Part shown: positions 10,939 through 21,729 of the stretch, one piece after another
How the letters are laid out: the number at the start of each line of letters is the position of its first letter
Numbering within the stretch: the first letter of the stretch is position 1
Source: Ryuthela nishihirai
Lineage: Eukaryota; Arthropoda; Arachnida; Araneae; Heptathelidae
Direction: 5' to 3'
DNA length: 64,000 bases
Assembly (NCBI GenBank): GCA_038380435.1
Contig: JAWZYU010000013.1
Coordinates: 66,420,446 to 66,484,445, forward strand
Translations under genes and position numbers: made by a program
Notes under the pieces: model-generated
What the model was told of the DNA's origin: nothing
Databases searched by the model: none
The model's input: the letters and a program-made list of their open reading frames with translations, nothing else

Positions 10939-11061
10939 GAAACTGAAGATGTTCCTCTTGCATTGAGGAGTGCCATGCTTTTCTGCTTGAAGGAAAGGAA
11001 TCTTCCTCCGAACCAGTGGGCTGCTTTTTCTCTCATTGGAGCATCCAAACCAAGGAACTGA
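10939..11061 (+). CDS. Gene 1, last exon: CHAT C-terminus and stop
   Basis: Acceptor CATTTCAG|GAAACTG, entering in phase 0, which matches the donor of the exon ending at 2193. It encodes ETEDVPLALRSAMLFCLKER, then NLPPNQWAAFSLIGASKPRN and TGA. The pattern A-L-R-x-A and the ending WAAFxLIG are the last helix and strand of CHAT domains, where the final strand typically reads WAxFxLxG. The protein therefore ends only about 8 residues after the domain. No donor site lies before the stop, so this is the true terminal exon. Confidence 0.88.
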   Translation, partial: ETEDVPLALRSAMLFCLKERNLPPNQWAAFSLIGASKPRN

Positions 11062-11203
11062 GAAACTGCCTAGGAATGTGGAGAGTAAATCTGTGATTAT
11101 GCTCCTCATATTAATGCACAAAATATCTAAGTCACCCTTTCATTACCGTTAAGAGGCCACATAGAAATGACTTTAATAATGTTTAAACAGTTATCCGAAT
11201 TGG

Positions 11204-11900
11204 AATATAACTCCAAACATTTGATAGTCAAATATTTTCAAAATGATTCTTATAATAATGACGAACCAGTATTAGATTAAAGGCAATGTATCATATAGTG
11301 ATGTAATAAATGGACCTGCATCGAATTTCCTGTGAAGGACGGATGTTTCCAGGTTTGATGGTGTTACTTCTTCCGTAATGCTGGTGTGATTTTGGATATC
11401 TTGCTTTGCTTTGATCATGCCGTTGCTCCGTGTGCTAGGGAAATTTCCAAATACGAAGCCCAGAAAGCGTGAATAAATGTCTCTAGAGAAAGAGTGAAAG
11501 AGAGTGTTGGTACTCGTGATGTAAAGTCTGATGTGATGTAATTGTTTCAGTCCTGAGAAGGGTTTTTTGTGTCGTGTGGAAGGAGTGTTATTATGGAGGT
11601 CTTCGTGTGTATGGTTTAGTCCTGAGAAGAACTTTTTGGTGCGAGTCCTAAAAAGATATTGTTGTTGTTGCTTGTTTTTGTGTTGTGGTTTCAGTCTGAT
11701 ATTCATGGACTGCCGTGGAAAATGTTATTCAAGCTCTTAAGTGAGGGACTTCAGCCTCATATCCCCCAGTTAACTACACTGCTCAGTTGAATGGTTACGG
11801 TGTCCATTTGTCTACATTTTATATCGTTGTCCTATATATCTATAAAAATTTAAGAAAATTTTTATATCATATAATATAACTCCAAACATTTGATAGTCAA
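11204..11900. repeat. 28-bp direct repeat flanking a 640-bp segment
   Basis: AATATAACTCCAAACATTTG and the next 8 bases occur identically at 11204-11231 and 11873-11900. The enclosed segment is more GC-rich than its flanks and contains two diverged internal repeats around GTCCTGAGAAG (about 11550 and 11620). It could be an insertion with a long target duplication or the outcome of template switching. The 144-aa - strand ORF inside shows no recognisable domain. Confidence 0.6.
11276..11310 (+). promoter_or_regulatory. Candidate poly(A) signals of gene 1
   Basis: ATTAAA at 11276-11281 and AATAAA at 11305-11310 lie 215-250 bases after the stop at 11061, a plausible 3'UTR distance. In such AT-rich DNA these hexamers occur by chance, and I see no clear GT-rich downstream element. 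Confidence 0.35.
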
Positions 11901-11911
11901 TATTAATGCAT

Positions 11912-11953
11912 GAAATCAGCATTAAATCATTTAAATGATTTAATGCTGATTTC
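11912..11953. repeat. Perfect 42-bp palindrome
   Basis: GAAATCAGCATTAAATCATT and its exact reverse complement meet without a spacer (21-base arms). It sits 11 bases after the second copy of the 28-bp direct repeat. It would extrude as a hairpin. No coding or terminator role is implied. Confidence 0.9.
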
Positions 11954-12721
11954 ATTTTATTAAATTTCTACTCTAGATTATGATTATGTAATGAGTATAT
12001 TCTTTCATTTGTCCAAATTTGTCTCCTGGATTTACTTTGCTGATCAAAATACCCAGGTTATAGAATATACCATGCTTATGAGAATTCCAAAATGGTAGTG
12101 TCATACCCTGGGATTGACTAGCTACGTTTGATAGCGATTCAGCTGTACTTGTCATCTTCTTTTATCCAGTAAGTCACCATCTTCATTTCCTTCTTTCCTA
12201 ATCAAACTGATGAGGAAAAATGATTTATTGCAAAAGAAAAGAAGTACATCTCGGAGTAAAAGAATGTCACTCTTAAAAGTTGCCTGAGAGCAGGCCCGGA
12301 TCTGGAAAAAAATCGAGGAGTTGGGGGGGGGGGAGCAAGAATCACAATCGAGTCGGAAAATTGCAAAAAAGTTTATACATTTTGTTGATTGGCCAAGATA
12401 GTTGGGCCAAGAGATTGAATTTTCACTGCAGTATAACATCTCCCCCGTTTTCTCAAAAGTCTTTAAATTATTTTTCGAAAAATGCATGAAATATGGATAA
12501 GTTTCATAATTTTTGCCTCTTTTACCTTTATTAGCATTCTGAAAGGGGGACAGAGGATGGATCCCCTAGATTCTGCCCTTCCTGAGAACTATTAAAATTC
12601 AAGTATCGTGTGAGGTTATTATTTGAAACAAATTTCATAATATTTTTTGAAAATCAATAATTTAATAACCTGTAGGTTTTTATTTCAACAGAATAGGAAA
12701 TTTCAACTCTTCGATGTTAGA

Positions 12722-12872
12722 ACTGAAAACCTGTCATTTAGCCCGGTGGTATGCGAACCCACAGTCTTCTGACATCACGCCAGGTGCTCTGACCGCTGCG
12801 CTATCGGCCAGCGATCAAAACCTCCTCTGTTTGATGATCTAAACTTTCCTATCTACAGTACACAATTATGTA
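12722..12872 (-). mobile_element. tRNA-derived SINE, left half of inverted pair
   Basis: On the - strand: GATAGCGCAGCGGTCAGAGC (A-box-like) and GTGGGTTCGCATACCAC (B box, T arm), ending CGGGCTAAATGACA. It looks like a tRNA followed by SINE sequence, but the anticodon arm is imperfect. A diverged inverted copy faces it at 12940-13100. Confidence 0.6.
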
Positions 12873-12939
12873 TGTCTCTTGAAAGTAGTGTCTTCGCTTC
12901 CCATCTACTTCAGGATGCTATTTACAAATAGTGAAGATA

Positions 12940-13100
12940 TTACCTTCAAGGGAACAGATAATTGTGTACTGTGTAGGTAGGAAAGTGCATATCATGAAAT
13001 GGAGGAGATCATGATCGATGGACGGTAATCAGTGCTCAGAGCAAAGGGTGTGTTATCAGGAGGTCGTGAGGTCGTATCCCACCGGGCTCAAGACAATTTT
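12940..13100 (+). mobile_element. tRNA-derived SINE, right half of inverted pair
   Basis: Reverse complement of 12722-12872 at roughly 70-75% identity by eye: TAATTGTGTACTG, GTAGGTAGGAAAGTG, CAGTGCTCAGAGCAAAGGG and GTCGTATCCCACCGGGC. The spacer between the halves (12873-12939) is unrelated. A 141-aa ORF starting at 13018 runs through this SINE and is rejected as a gene. Confidence 0.55.
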
Positions 13101-13449
13101 TCCTCTAACATCAACTAAGAGTGAAAATTTCCTGTCATTTGGAATCATTTTATCACGGTACGAGAACACAGTATATCTAAAAGAACATTACTGTACGATG
13201 AAAGTCATTGATTTTCATTATTGTAAGAAACAGAAAACAAGGGAAATGAGTCGGATTATAGCTGAAGACAGGCTCAGATCGAGGGGGGAAGGGGGGGGTA
13301 TCAGCAGCATTTGTTACAGGCCCCTGGCTAAGGGAGTCTCAAATATACATGTCATTGTTAAATTATATGTGAAACAATTGTATGTAATGTGTAAATTGTA
13401 TGTCGCTTTTATTACATTATTTAAAATTTCTTTTAATAAATAATAGAAA

Positions 13450-14335
13450 ATCTTATTTTTTAAAGTATCTATTAAATGTACATATATTCATGTGGCTTTC
13501 GAAATGGAATGGTGCCTTATATTTGTTCTTGGCCCTGGCACCATCTCGCCTGTCTATATCTCTGGCAGAAGGCTTATTCTGTTAGGATCTATTTTGCACT
13601 CCCTCCTTTCTAAATGAGCGATGATGCAAGTAAACATTTCAGTTTCTAAGTAACTCAAGCACTCTGTTACCATACTATGTTTCAAAGAAAAAAAATAAAA
13701 TAACTCATATTTCTTGGTTATTTTTGTAGATATTATTTTCTGAGTCTTTCTCGATTGTTACATGTTATTGTTATATTTATGGATATCATGTGATTTTGTA
13801 ATCAGAAGCGGACTGGACAGGGGAACGTGGATGCGATATTTTCTCTCACTTTAATTCGTATTCATAGTCTCAATTTAAATATTTTTAACTTAAGGGATGT
13901 TTCGGCACTTCTGGTAGAATTTCTCACATAAAAAAGTTTGAAAGTTACGTTTTCGATGTGTTTTCGACAGATTTTTAATTTCGTAAAATATATGAATATC
14001 AGAAACGAAACAATACTCTGGCTGAAGTTTTTTTTATATCAGATAATTCAAAGAAATTATATCATTTTTATTCTGGTATATATATAATATACAGTATACA
14101 CCTATATACCCATTATAACATTAAATCTCAGAATTTCAGCCACAAGTCCTGTTGCCTCATTCACTCTGATAAAGAAATTTCTAAACCAGTCTGTCTTCAT
14201 TTTTAAGACTTTCAATGAATAAAGAATTTTTAATGTGATTCCTTTACAATGAAACGTTTTTAAATAAAATAAAGTTTTATTCTTGAGTTTGTAGTCTCTT
14301 TTTTTCTTTTTTTTATATGCGGCTTTTATGATGTT
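13450..14335. other. AT-rich intergenic sequence, nothing recognised
   Basis: No repeat, RNA gene or ORF with a recognisable domain. Contains a short (TA)n stretch near 14070-14100. Confidence 0.6.
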
Positions 14336-14340
14336 TTCTT

Positions 14341-14510
14341 TCTGAGCGGCACTTTTTCTTTGCACCTAACGGGTTGAATAGCAATCCACTAGGACTCAAG
14401 GCCTCTGAGAAGGTTATGGAAGGGATCCACTGAACTCTTTGGTACGCAAGGCCACGGCTTAACGTTCCATCCGACGGACGGTGGTCTTCGAATCCCATCA
14501 GTGTGCTCCA
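14341..14510 (-). mobile_element. SINE family A, internally deleted
   Basis: The + strand shows CTGAGCGGCACTTTTTC, the GGATCCACTGAA equivalent and CGGCTTAACGTTCCATCCGA, in the order of the - strand SINE at 935-1321. About 130 bases of the middle and the tRNA head are missing. Confidence 0.75.
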
Positions 14511-14919
14511 ACAACGATGATGTGAATAAGCCAAGTGTATCTTTGCTCTCTTCATTTCCTTACTTTTTTAAGATAAAGTCCTTGGTGTGGAGTCTGAATT
14601 TCGGTGTGAAATTCTATGAAACTTGGAAGAGTCTCCTGGTAAGAAGTTTTCATTTTCTACGTGCCTTGGTGATCCACATCTTGTAATTTATTATACAGAT
14701 TGAACTATTCCTTGCTCACGCCACTGGCTTTCATTAAGAGGCTTCGAATAACCTTTTACCTTGACCTCATTCCAGCGTCTCCTTGTCCTGCGTCACGTCC
14801 GACTGCTGACCACATTGAGTCCCATCTCCCTGCTAGCATCCTGGTACTCTCTGTTTATTGCTCTGGGGAGCCAAAGAGCATCGTTTACCGAATTCCTGTA
14901 AGCGACGGAATTAACTGAA

Positions 14920-15691
14920 ATGTCTTGTACTGATTGCGCTGTGATATTTTAGATGACGGTGACCTAGTGAAATACATGGTCTGCGAAAGAGCGTATCATT
15001 TCTACTGCATAGACTTCACAGAAACAAATTTTAAACATTTATATGCTGATCGTAAAAGGAAAATAAAATGTAATAATTGTAAATCTGATAAAAAAAATAG
15101 AAGTGAAAAAGACGGGAAAACACAACTCGTGCAGATGACAAGCAAGACAAATTCGATCAAACATGAGAATTGTTATAGAACGTATAAAAGATCATTCGTG
15201 CTATTTAGATCCGAATTTATCACAACAAGCAAAATATTTAGGGACGAAATTATAAAGGAAATCGAGGAATTTAAAAAAAAAGTGTATCTTACTGTTGTGA
15301 TAAAATAGATGGACATATGAGCTTGATGAAAGAGATAACAAAACAAATCAATGACATACAGAGTGAAAATAAATTATTGCGGGAAGCGAATAATTCTATA
15401 GAGAAGGAGCTAAACGAATTAAGTGACCTTCAACAGTATTTCAGGAACAAGAATATCGGGATAGTAGGAGTGCCTGAATCCACCCAAGAAAACATTACGG
15501 ACATAGTAACTGATATTGAAAAGGTGCTAAAAATAAAAATAGATCGCCTGGACATTAAAGCCATGCATCGAATTCCTGCGAAAAATCCAAACAGAATCAA
15601 ACCTATCGTAATACAGTTTGGGAGTAGAATCACTAAAGAATTATGGATGAGTAACTGGAAGCGAAAAGGAATCTCAGGACAAAGAAAATAA
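14920..15691 (+). pseudogene. LINE ORF1p: zinc finger, coiled coil and RRM-like, broken
   Basis: It starts MSCTDCA at 14920, shifts frame and continues with YMVCERAYHFYCIDFTETNF and CNNCKSDKK, a PHD-like Cys/His finger. After a stop near 15308, 15317-15691 encodes a coiled coil (IQSENKLLREANNSIEKEL) and NIGIVGVPESTQENITDIV, resembling the RNA-binding RRM core of L1-type ORF1p, followed by IKAMHRIPAKNPNRIKPIVI. Order and spacing match ORF1 at 46230-47256. The ORF1 product would bind LINE RNA. Confidence 0.75.
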
Positions 15692-16392
15692 ACGGCAAGT
15701 ATGAGGATCACAGCAGAAAACAAACAATTATTCTTTAAAACCAAAGAATTACAAAAGGAACTTGGCTACAGATATGTGTGGGTGAGAGACGCTAATTTAT
15801 ATATGAGAAGAGAGGACGGATCTGATAAAAATAAGCACTATTCAGGATTTAGATAAGCTAAGGAGGGGAAATCAATCAAAACTAGCAAAATTACTCTTTC
15901 AAACCAAATATAATTAATTGAAAATGCCAGAAGTAGTTGATTTTGGTAAAAAAAAACATTATATTATCAGTTCTTTAAGTAAAACTGATTGTTTAACGAG
16001 CAAAGATTCATTATTGTTAAATGAAGACGACTGCAATATTAACATTATTGAAAGGGAAATTGTTTACAACAGGATGTACATGGGTTAAAAGGCATAAAAT
16101 TAATACGGGGCAACATAAGAAGTCTCAGGAAAAACTTTTTTGGTATATTTAAATTTAGTGGATTCAATCAAATCCAGATATTTTAATCTTAATTGAAATA
16201 TGGGTTAAAAAGGGGAAATTTCACTCTATAAAATAGATGGTTATAACGAATTTTATCAATGTAGAAAAACAGATTGGTCAGGAGGAATCATTGTGTAGTA
16301 AGGAGAGACATAAGTGCTAGGCAACAAATACGTTATTTTAGATCTGCTGACTGTGTCCTACTTTACTTAAATATATATAATATAGATATCGG

Positions 16393-16497
16393 TCTGAGGT
16401 CTTGCCATCCTCACAGACCTACTGTGGCATATAAACTGATAGGCTCCTGTCAGACCTATGTGGCAAGCAGCTGCTTGAGGGGGTATTTATTTATTAT
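16393..16497 (+). mobile_element. SINE family B, 5'-truncated
   Basis: Carries CTACTGTGGCATATAAACTG, AGGCTCCTGTCAGACC and GTGGCAAGCAGCTGCTTGAG, then GGGGTATTTATTT, as in the full copy at 18041, but lacks the tRNA head. AATATAGAT occurs on both sides (about 16381 and 16509), a possible target duplication in the host LINE. Confidence 0.75.
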
Positions 16498-16621
16498 TTA
16501 ATTACGCAATATAGATCTTACAGCTTTACTAAGTCAGACTTTATAGAGGAAGTAAAAATATGGACAGAGAGAATTGAATCCAACTGCGTTATACTAACCG
16601 GAGATTTTAATCGCGAAGGAT

Positions 16622-17112
16622 ACGTTCTGGACATAGTCGCGATAAGCGAAATTTCGCGATCAACGGGGGATTTTAAAAAAATATTTTAAAATTCGAAAAA
16701 ACACTTTGTTAATAAAATAAATATTATTAATTCTATTAAAAATATCCGAACGCTATGGTTGATTACAGAATTCAGAAAAAATATCTGGCAACGATTTTTT
16801 TATAAATTAGTGATCTGCCAACCTTCGTGTCACGTGACACGAAGGTTGGCAGATCACTAATTTATAAAAAAACGTTGCTAGATGTTTTTTCTGAATTTTT
16901 TTAATCAACCATAGTGTTCGGATACTTTTTTGAGCGACTGTACATGTGTATGATGTGATTGAGCGAGAAAGAAAGTTAGCACGCACGTGAAACATTGGTT
17001 TTGACTTTTCCTGGCATGTTTCAAAGCCACGCAAGTGCCGAGATAAAAAAAGATCGCGATATAACGAATCCGCACTCGCCGGGGTCGCGATGAACGGGGG
17101 TTACCTGTATTC
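16622..17112. mobile_element. Palindromic pogo/Tigger-like element inside the LINE
   Basis: It interrupts LINE ORF2 directly after the GDFN motif. The outer parts share TCGCGATCAACGGGGGAT (16653) and TCGCGATGAACGGGGGTT (17085). The right end read inward is CAGGTAACCCCCGTTCATCG, similar in style to pogo/Tigger ends, and is followed by TA. The core is a palindrome of about 190 bp (16738-16929) centred on CACGTG at 16831-16836, with arms about 93% identical by eye (GATCTGCCAACCTTCGTGTC is in the perfect part). It encodes no transposase. The left end is decayed, so its boundary is approximate. Confidence 0.65.
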
Positions 17113-18040
17113 TGAATCCTGATACACAATCACTAAATCTGGTACAGATTCAAACGGTTTTATGATTTGCCACAAATGTATTACAAGAGGAGTATCCAAA
17201 ACATGTCTAGAACACTTGTACATTAAACATTTTAAACCAAATGAATGCAGTTAACTACGTACATTATCAAAACCAATATCTCGGATCATTACTATATCGG
17301 CCTCAGTGTAGCATGCTTAGCTAATTATAGAGGATGCACACCCAAAACAACAAAACTAACTATAAAACTAGGTTAAATGTAAAACAATTGCGAGAGAATT
17401 TAGCTAACATATCATGGGAAGTGGACAAAAAACAGAATAACATAAATATGGCTTTTGATTTATTCATTGACATATTAAAAAGGGAAATTGACAAGGCAAA
17501 GATTACAGCAAATTTTCCTAAACTAAAACATATCAAACCGTGGATTACAGACGCTTTTGTAACTTCAATTAATCACGGAAGTGAGTTATTTTAAAAATAC
17601 AAAGCAAATAGAATGAACCAAAATCAGATTGAGCATTTTAAAAGTTATAAAAATATATTCAATTTAATTGGAAAAACTAAAAATGACTACTACAAATATA
17701 AATTGATAAGAAATGGAAACAATAACAAGAAGAATTTGTGGTAAGGTGATTATTCCAAAAGTATAACGAATGACAGGAGTACAATTTATTCAGTTTCTTT
17801 GGAGGAGAATGCATGGGCATATGCTGACAAGCTAAACGAATATTTTAAAAAATGCGAGGAGATTAAAAGAGTCGCATTAGTCAAATGACATAAACCCTAT
17901 TTTACGAAATATAGACAATAAAATTAATTCCTTTTTCACGTGTTATGTTCATGAGTATGAAATTCATGACAAAGTAAGGCAACTTGAGCTTAATAAAACT
18001 GCTGGTGCTGATGGTCATTTCAGCTTTTGTCATTAACAAT

Positions 18041-18240
18041 GTGTATGTAGCCGAGTGGTTAGCGCGCTTGGCTACTGATCTACGGGACCTGGGTTCGAGC
18101 CCCGGTTAAGGCATGGATGTTCGTGTTGTTTTCTGCGGAGGTCCTGCCAATTTCTCAGATCTTCTACTGTGGCATATAAACTGACAGGCTCCTGTCAGAC
18201 CTCTGTGGCAAGCAGCTGCTTGAGGGGGTATTTATTTTTA
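18041..18240 (+). mobile_element. SINE family B, full length
   Basis: tRNA-like head: GTAGCCGAGTGGTTAGCGCG (A box), a variable arm, then GGGTTCGAGCCCCGGTTA (B box). The body follows with TCTTCTACTGTGGCATATAA and GTGGCAAGCAGCTGCTTGAG, ending GGGGGTATTTATTTTTA. About 200 bp. It is inserted in the RT region of the host LINE, in the same orientation. The A and B boxes suggest a pol III promoter. The head resembles a class II tRNA, but it is not a tRNA gene. Confidence 0.85.
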
Positions 18241-19675
18241 TTTATGAGGAAATAAAGACAATTATGTGTTTCCTCATAAATAAATCATTTCAAAATGGTG
18301 TTTTTCCTGAGGAGGTTCTGAAGACTGCCATTGTTGTCACAGTTTAAAAGAAAGGAAATCAAAATATATTAGAAAATTATCGTCCTATTTCATCGTTGAC
18401 AGTCTTATCAAAATTAATTGAAAATATTGCGAAGGAAAAAATTGATGCATTTTTGGGACTCTATCGGTTATTTTTCATCCAGTCAATTTGGCTTCAGGAA
18501 GGGAAAGGAGGACGCCATTCTGAAATTAATTTAAGAAATTTATAAAAAATTTGGAACCAGATCAGAAAACAGTTGCGGTATTTTTAGACATACCAAAAGC
18601 TTTTGATTCGGTTTCACATGACTTGTTGAAAAAACTAAACAGATCGGGGATAAGATGCAAAATGTTTTCTTGGTTAAAAAGTTACTAAAATAGCTTTTAA
18701 CTATTATTATATTAACTGTTTTAACTATTATTATTAAAAATTACGAAAGTAGTTTGATGGAAACAGGTTACATTTAAACGTAACTAAAACTAAATATATG
18801 TATTTCAGACTAAGGGTAAATAAAGGATATTTTTACATATATAAAGAACCAAATTATTTATCACAAGAAAATTGTTTAGATGCAGAATGCTTTTGTGAAA
18901 TAATAGAAGGTGTGGAAAATTATAATAACCTTGGCGTTTAAATTGATAGGAAATTAACTTGGAAAATTCATGTAAATAATTTAGTAAAGAAAAATTAATA
19001 GTATAATATCAAACTTTTTCTTCATACGGATTTTCATATATTTATTTACGTTAAAATTAATTTATAATGCCTGGGTAAAATCTCATTTTCTTTACGGACT
19101 AATATCTTTGGGAGAAACTCCTGCCACTACTATAAAACCATTAAAATATGCACAAAATCATGCTATTAGATGCATGCTAAAATTAAGAAAATATAATCAT
19201 GTTGTTCAAGAATACGCTAAGATGGAAATTTTCACTGCTCCGTAAACTATATGTATATCAAGTAATAAAACATGTTAGACAAAAATGGAAAAAATTGGTT
19301 GATATTAGAGTTCATAAAAACAATACTACTAAACGTTATGTTCATTTGTCGAGCAAATTATTCAATGTTTTGCCAAGTAAAATTAAAACTATGAACAATG
19401 AAAATAATTTTCTTAAACATGGAAAATTATGGTTATTTACTTTTGACAATATTGAATCTTTGCTATTGGCGTAAAATCAAATTCAAAATAGTTAACTCTT
19501 TGATGTAGTGTTTAAAAACCTTTGTCCGTAATGATTGTACTATTAGAAAGAGTACATATGCATATAATGTTAAATAAGAGATTTTAGTATAAACGCTAAT
19601 CGTTTGTACATCATGTGTTACGACTAAAATTAATATGAAACAATTGTATTAATATGCAAAATTACACCCACAAAT

Positions 19676-19686
19676 GAGTCATACTC
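19676..19686 (+). promoter_or_regulatory. LINE 3'UTR stem-loop (GAGT-CAT-ACTC)
   Basis: A short hairpin in the LINE 3'UTR. Equivalent hairpins (GCGAGT...AACTCTTGTG) occur in three other LINE 3' ends in this window (35250, 52814, and 42972 on the - strand). In some LINEs such 3' hairpins are read by the reverse transcriptase; the role here is inference. This copy is the most diverged. Confidence 0.4.
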
Positions 19687-20112
19687 CAGTGAGCTATTAT
19701 TTCTGCGAAGTATCTTGCTTTATTATTTATAATTTACTTCAAAAATCACTCACACGAAGTATTTTGTATATTTCATTTGCATTGTTCTTCATTTGTTTGT
19801 TGGAAAATAATGCCTTTGCTTTTATACATTGAAAATGTTGGAGGGAAAATGAAGTTGAAGTTTACGATTATTATTCTTTATTTCCTGTGAACAATGAAGC
19901 AAGGAAATTTTATTGTTTTTTTGCAGCAACATAATGTATAAAGGCAATAATTTGTAACAGTAATTTGACTAGTTGCAATAGAAGTATGCTTCACGATTGT
20001 TCATGGAATAAATGTAATACTCTAGGTAGTAGGTACTTAATACTATGTGTTTACTAATCCAAATTACATTTCTAACTAATTTGTTCTAATAAAGATTCAT
20101 TCATTTATTTTC

Positions 20113-20240
20113 TCACCGAGGGCAGGGAGAGGGGAGTGGGTTGGAGTTATCGGAGATAAATCTCAATACAGGCAGAGTTTGGACTCGAACCTGGGAACTG
20201 CAGATGACAAGCCTGGTTTCGCTACTGGCTGACTTAACCC
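20113..20240 (-). mobile_element. SINE family A, head fragment
   Basis: GAGATAAATCTCAATAC, GACTCGAACCTGGGAACTGC and ACAAGCCTGGTTTCGCTAC are the reverse complement of the tRNA-like head and first body bases. The 3' two thirds are absent. Confidence 0.75.
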
Positions 20241-20599
20241 TCATCCATTTGATGTTTGGAAACCTGTACCTGGTACGAAAACAGAACACGATTTTGGATA
20301 TAAGCAGCAGACTCTAGAATGATTTGGGACTGGAAAAATATTCCTTACCTGATATGAACACCAAGTTATTATTATATTAATAGCACATTGGAAAATAAAA
20401 ATATAAATTCATTTGCTTATGTACTTATATACATTTAAAGTATTGTTTTTAGATTTCACTTTGTTTTTGAAACATTTCAGTCTGATATGTTTGTGCTCCC
20501 GGTCATATTTAATCCACTTCATGCAGTTCTTAAGTATATAATAAAAATATTGCTTTCTCTTGTCTATAAACGTTGCAAAATCCCACGTTTGTTTCTCTT

Positions 20600-20790
20600 T
20601 CCAAAGGCAGGGGTTGACTTAGTCGATAACGTGCGAATCTGATGTCCCGGTTCGAGGCCCCAGTGTGCTTGTGTTAAAGTCTGATTGTTCATCATAGAGG
20701 TTGGGCCACGAGAGCTCTGTTTGGGCGGGGATATAATCGATAAGGGGTTTGCATTGTGTAGCCCTAGATAGCGCACCAAGAATTTATGAT
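20600..20790 (+). mobile_element. tRNA-derived SINE, third family
   Basis: GGGGTTGACTTAGTCGATAA (A-box-like), CCGGTTCGAGGCCCC (B box), then an unrelated body with TTGGGCCACGAGAGCTC and GGGTTTGCATTGTGTAGCCC. Single copy in the window, so the family call rests on the tRNA-like head alone. Confidence 0.55.
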
Positions 20791-20912
20791 TATCAGATAG
20801 GACCTGCTGAAGATGAGGTATAAACTATGGAGATTATGGCTGAAGCTCATCTTTTCCTATTTCTTCGTATTATCGTATTTTCTTCCTTTTTCGTATTACC
20901 TTCTTTTCCTCT

Positions 20913-21722
20913 TACCGTATTTCTTCAATTCTAAGACGCACTTTTTTTCCCATATAAACGTCTCTAAAAACGGGGTGCGTCTTAGAATCGCAGTTTTTTT
21001 TTTTTCAAAATTTCCCGTGCATTGCTCACAGCACCACACGTTTTGTTTTTACGCGGAAGACCCGCATCCAAGTTTTACCATTATCGCATTCTCCAGTTCC
21101 ATTGGAGAATAAAGTGGCGTGGGTATTTTCCCGCGGTTTCCAAATGTGAAGCCACCATTATTTCATTATAGTGGAGATCTGTGAGTGAATTATAATGATC
21201 TTGGAACCGGTTGTGGCAGAGAGTTCAGCTGGGTTTTGACTGACAATCTTCCGCTGATACTTTCCGGAAAAATTAAGAAAGCTCTGGCATCAAAATTGGC
21301 GAAATGGATATCAACAGCATGGAAGCTAATCTCAGAAAGAATAGTGCAGCACTAATTTACAAAATGTTGCATCACCAACGCTTTCGATGGGTCAGAAGAC
21401 GATATATTATGGTATAATGGAAATAAAGATGTCTCAGAAGAATCAGACTTTGAATGTGAAGTAGACTCTGATATTGATTCAGATATGACGACTCGGAAGA
21501 ATCAGACTCTAATATTGATTCAGAAGGAAGTGATGAATAACATATCTACTGATAAAGGTACTATTGCTGTTAGTAAATTGAATTCTATTATAATAAAAAT
21601 ATTTGTTAGATATATTTTAGCGTTTTATTTTTTTCTTAGAATCAAAACTTTTTTTTCTGTTGTTGGTACTGAAATTAAGGTGCGTCTTACAATCGATGGC
21701 GTCTTAGAATCGAAATACGGTA
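20913..21722 (+). mobile_element. Tigger/pogo-like DNA transposon, internally deleted
   Basis: Ends are inverted repeats: TACCGTATTTCTTCAATTCT with AAGACGCAC at 20912, and from 21722 inward TACCGTATTTCGATTCTAAG with ACGCC. Both ends also carry a second internal GTGCGTCTTA motif. About 810 bp. Only the C-terminal part of a transposase remains (next entry), so most of the coding region is deleted. Confidence 0.75.
21200..21490 (+). pseudogene. Tigger/pogo transposase C-terminal remnant
   Basis: A frame with one stop gives SKLAKWISTAWKLISERIVQ, then FTKCCITNAFDGSEDDILWY and an acidic stretch. The motif W..I....I..(S)F.KC.I.NA.DG.EDD.LW is the typical C-terminus of CENPB-like pogo/Tigger transposases. 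Upstream catalytic DDD/E parts are lost, and 21485-21751 encodes only Asp/Ser-rich and hydrophobic residues. Confidence 0.75.
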
Positions 21723-21729
21723 TATCCCA

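Larger units (their letters stand above)
15924..19474 (+). pseudogene. LINE ORF2p: endonuclease and reverse transcriptase, broken
   Basis: Pieces in order: RGNIRSLRKN (endonuclease Asn motif, ~16100), LTGDFNREG (GDFN, 16598-16620), then after the nested element ICHKCITRGVSKTCLEHLYI (17165-17220). RT pieces are NKTAGADG (~18000), ENYRPISSLTVLSKLIEN (~18370) and a DIPKAFDSVSHDLL equivalent (~18580). The catalytic FADD region is missing. The C-terminus at 19199-19474 includes KHVRQKWKKLVDIRVHKNN and SSKLFNVLPSKIK. Many stops and frameshifts; inactive. Confidence 0.75.
14700..20105 (+). mobile_element. CR1/Jockey-like LINE, degenerate, with nested insertions
   Basis: A + strand LINE: probable 5'UTR 14700-14919, ORF1 14920-15691, ORF2 about 15924-19474, 3'UTR to about 20105, where it ends in ATTC repeats after AATAAAG. 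It is interrupted by a palindromic Tigger-like element (16622-17112) and two SINE family B copies (16393, 18041). Its protein ends and 3' stem-loop match the LINE at 42880-47310, so they are related families. The part encoding the RT catalytic FADD is deleted near 18690-18770. Confidence 0.8.

Noticed and set aside
11272..11706. 144-aa ORF on the - strand
   Set aside because: Gln/His/Ser-rich translation driven by two diverged internal repeats. No family recognised and no support on the opposite strand of gene 1's 3' region.
12740..12812. tRNA gene on the - strand
   Set aside because: A and B boxes are good, but the anticodon stem is poor and the sequence continues into a SINE body with an inverted relative next to it.
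13018..13443. 141-aa ORF on the + strand
   Set aside because: It runs through the right half of the inverted SINE pair and low-complexity sequence. No domain and no splice context.
18050..18115. tRNA gene
   Set aside because: tRNA-like head of SINE family B: four other copies share the non-tRNA body.
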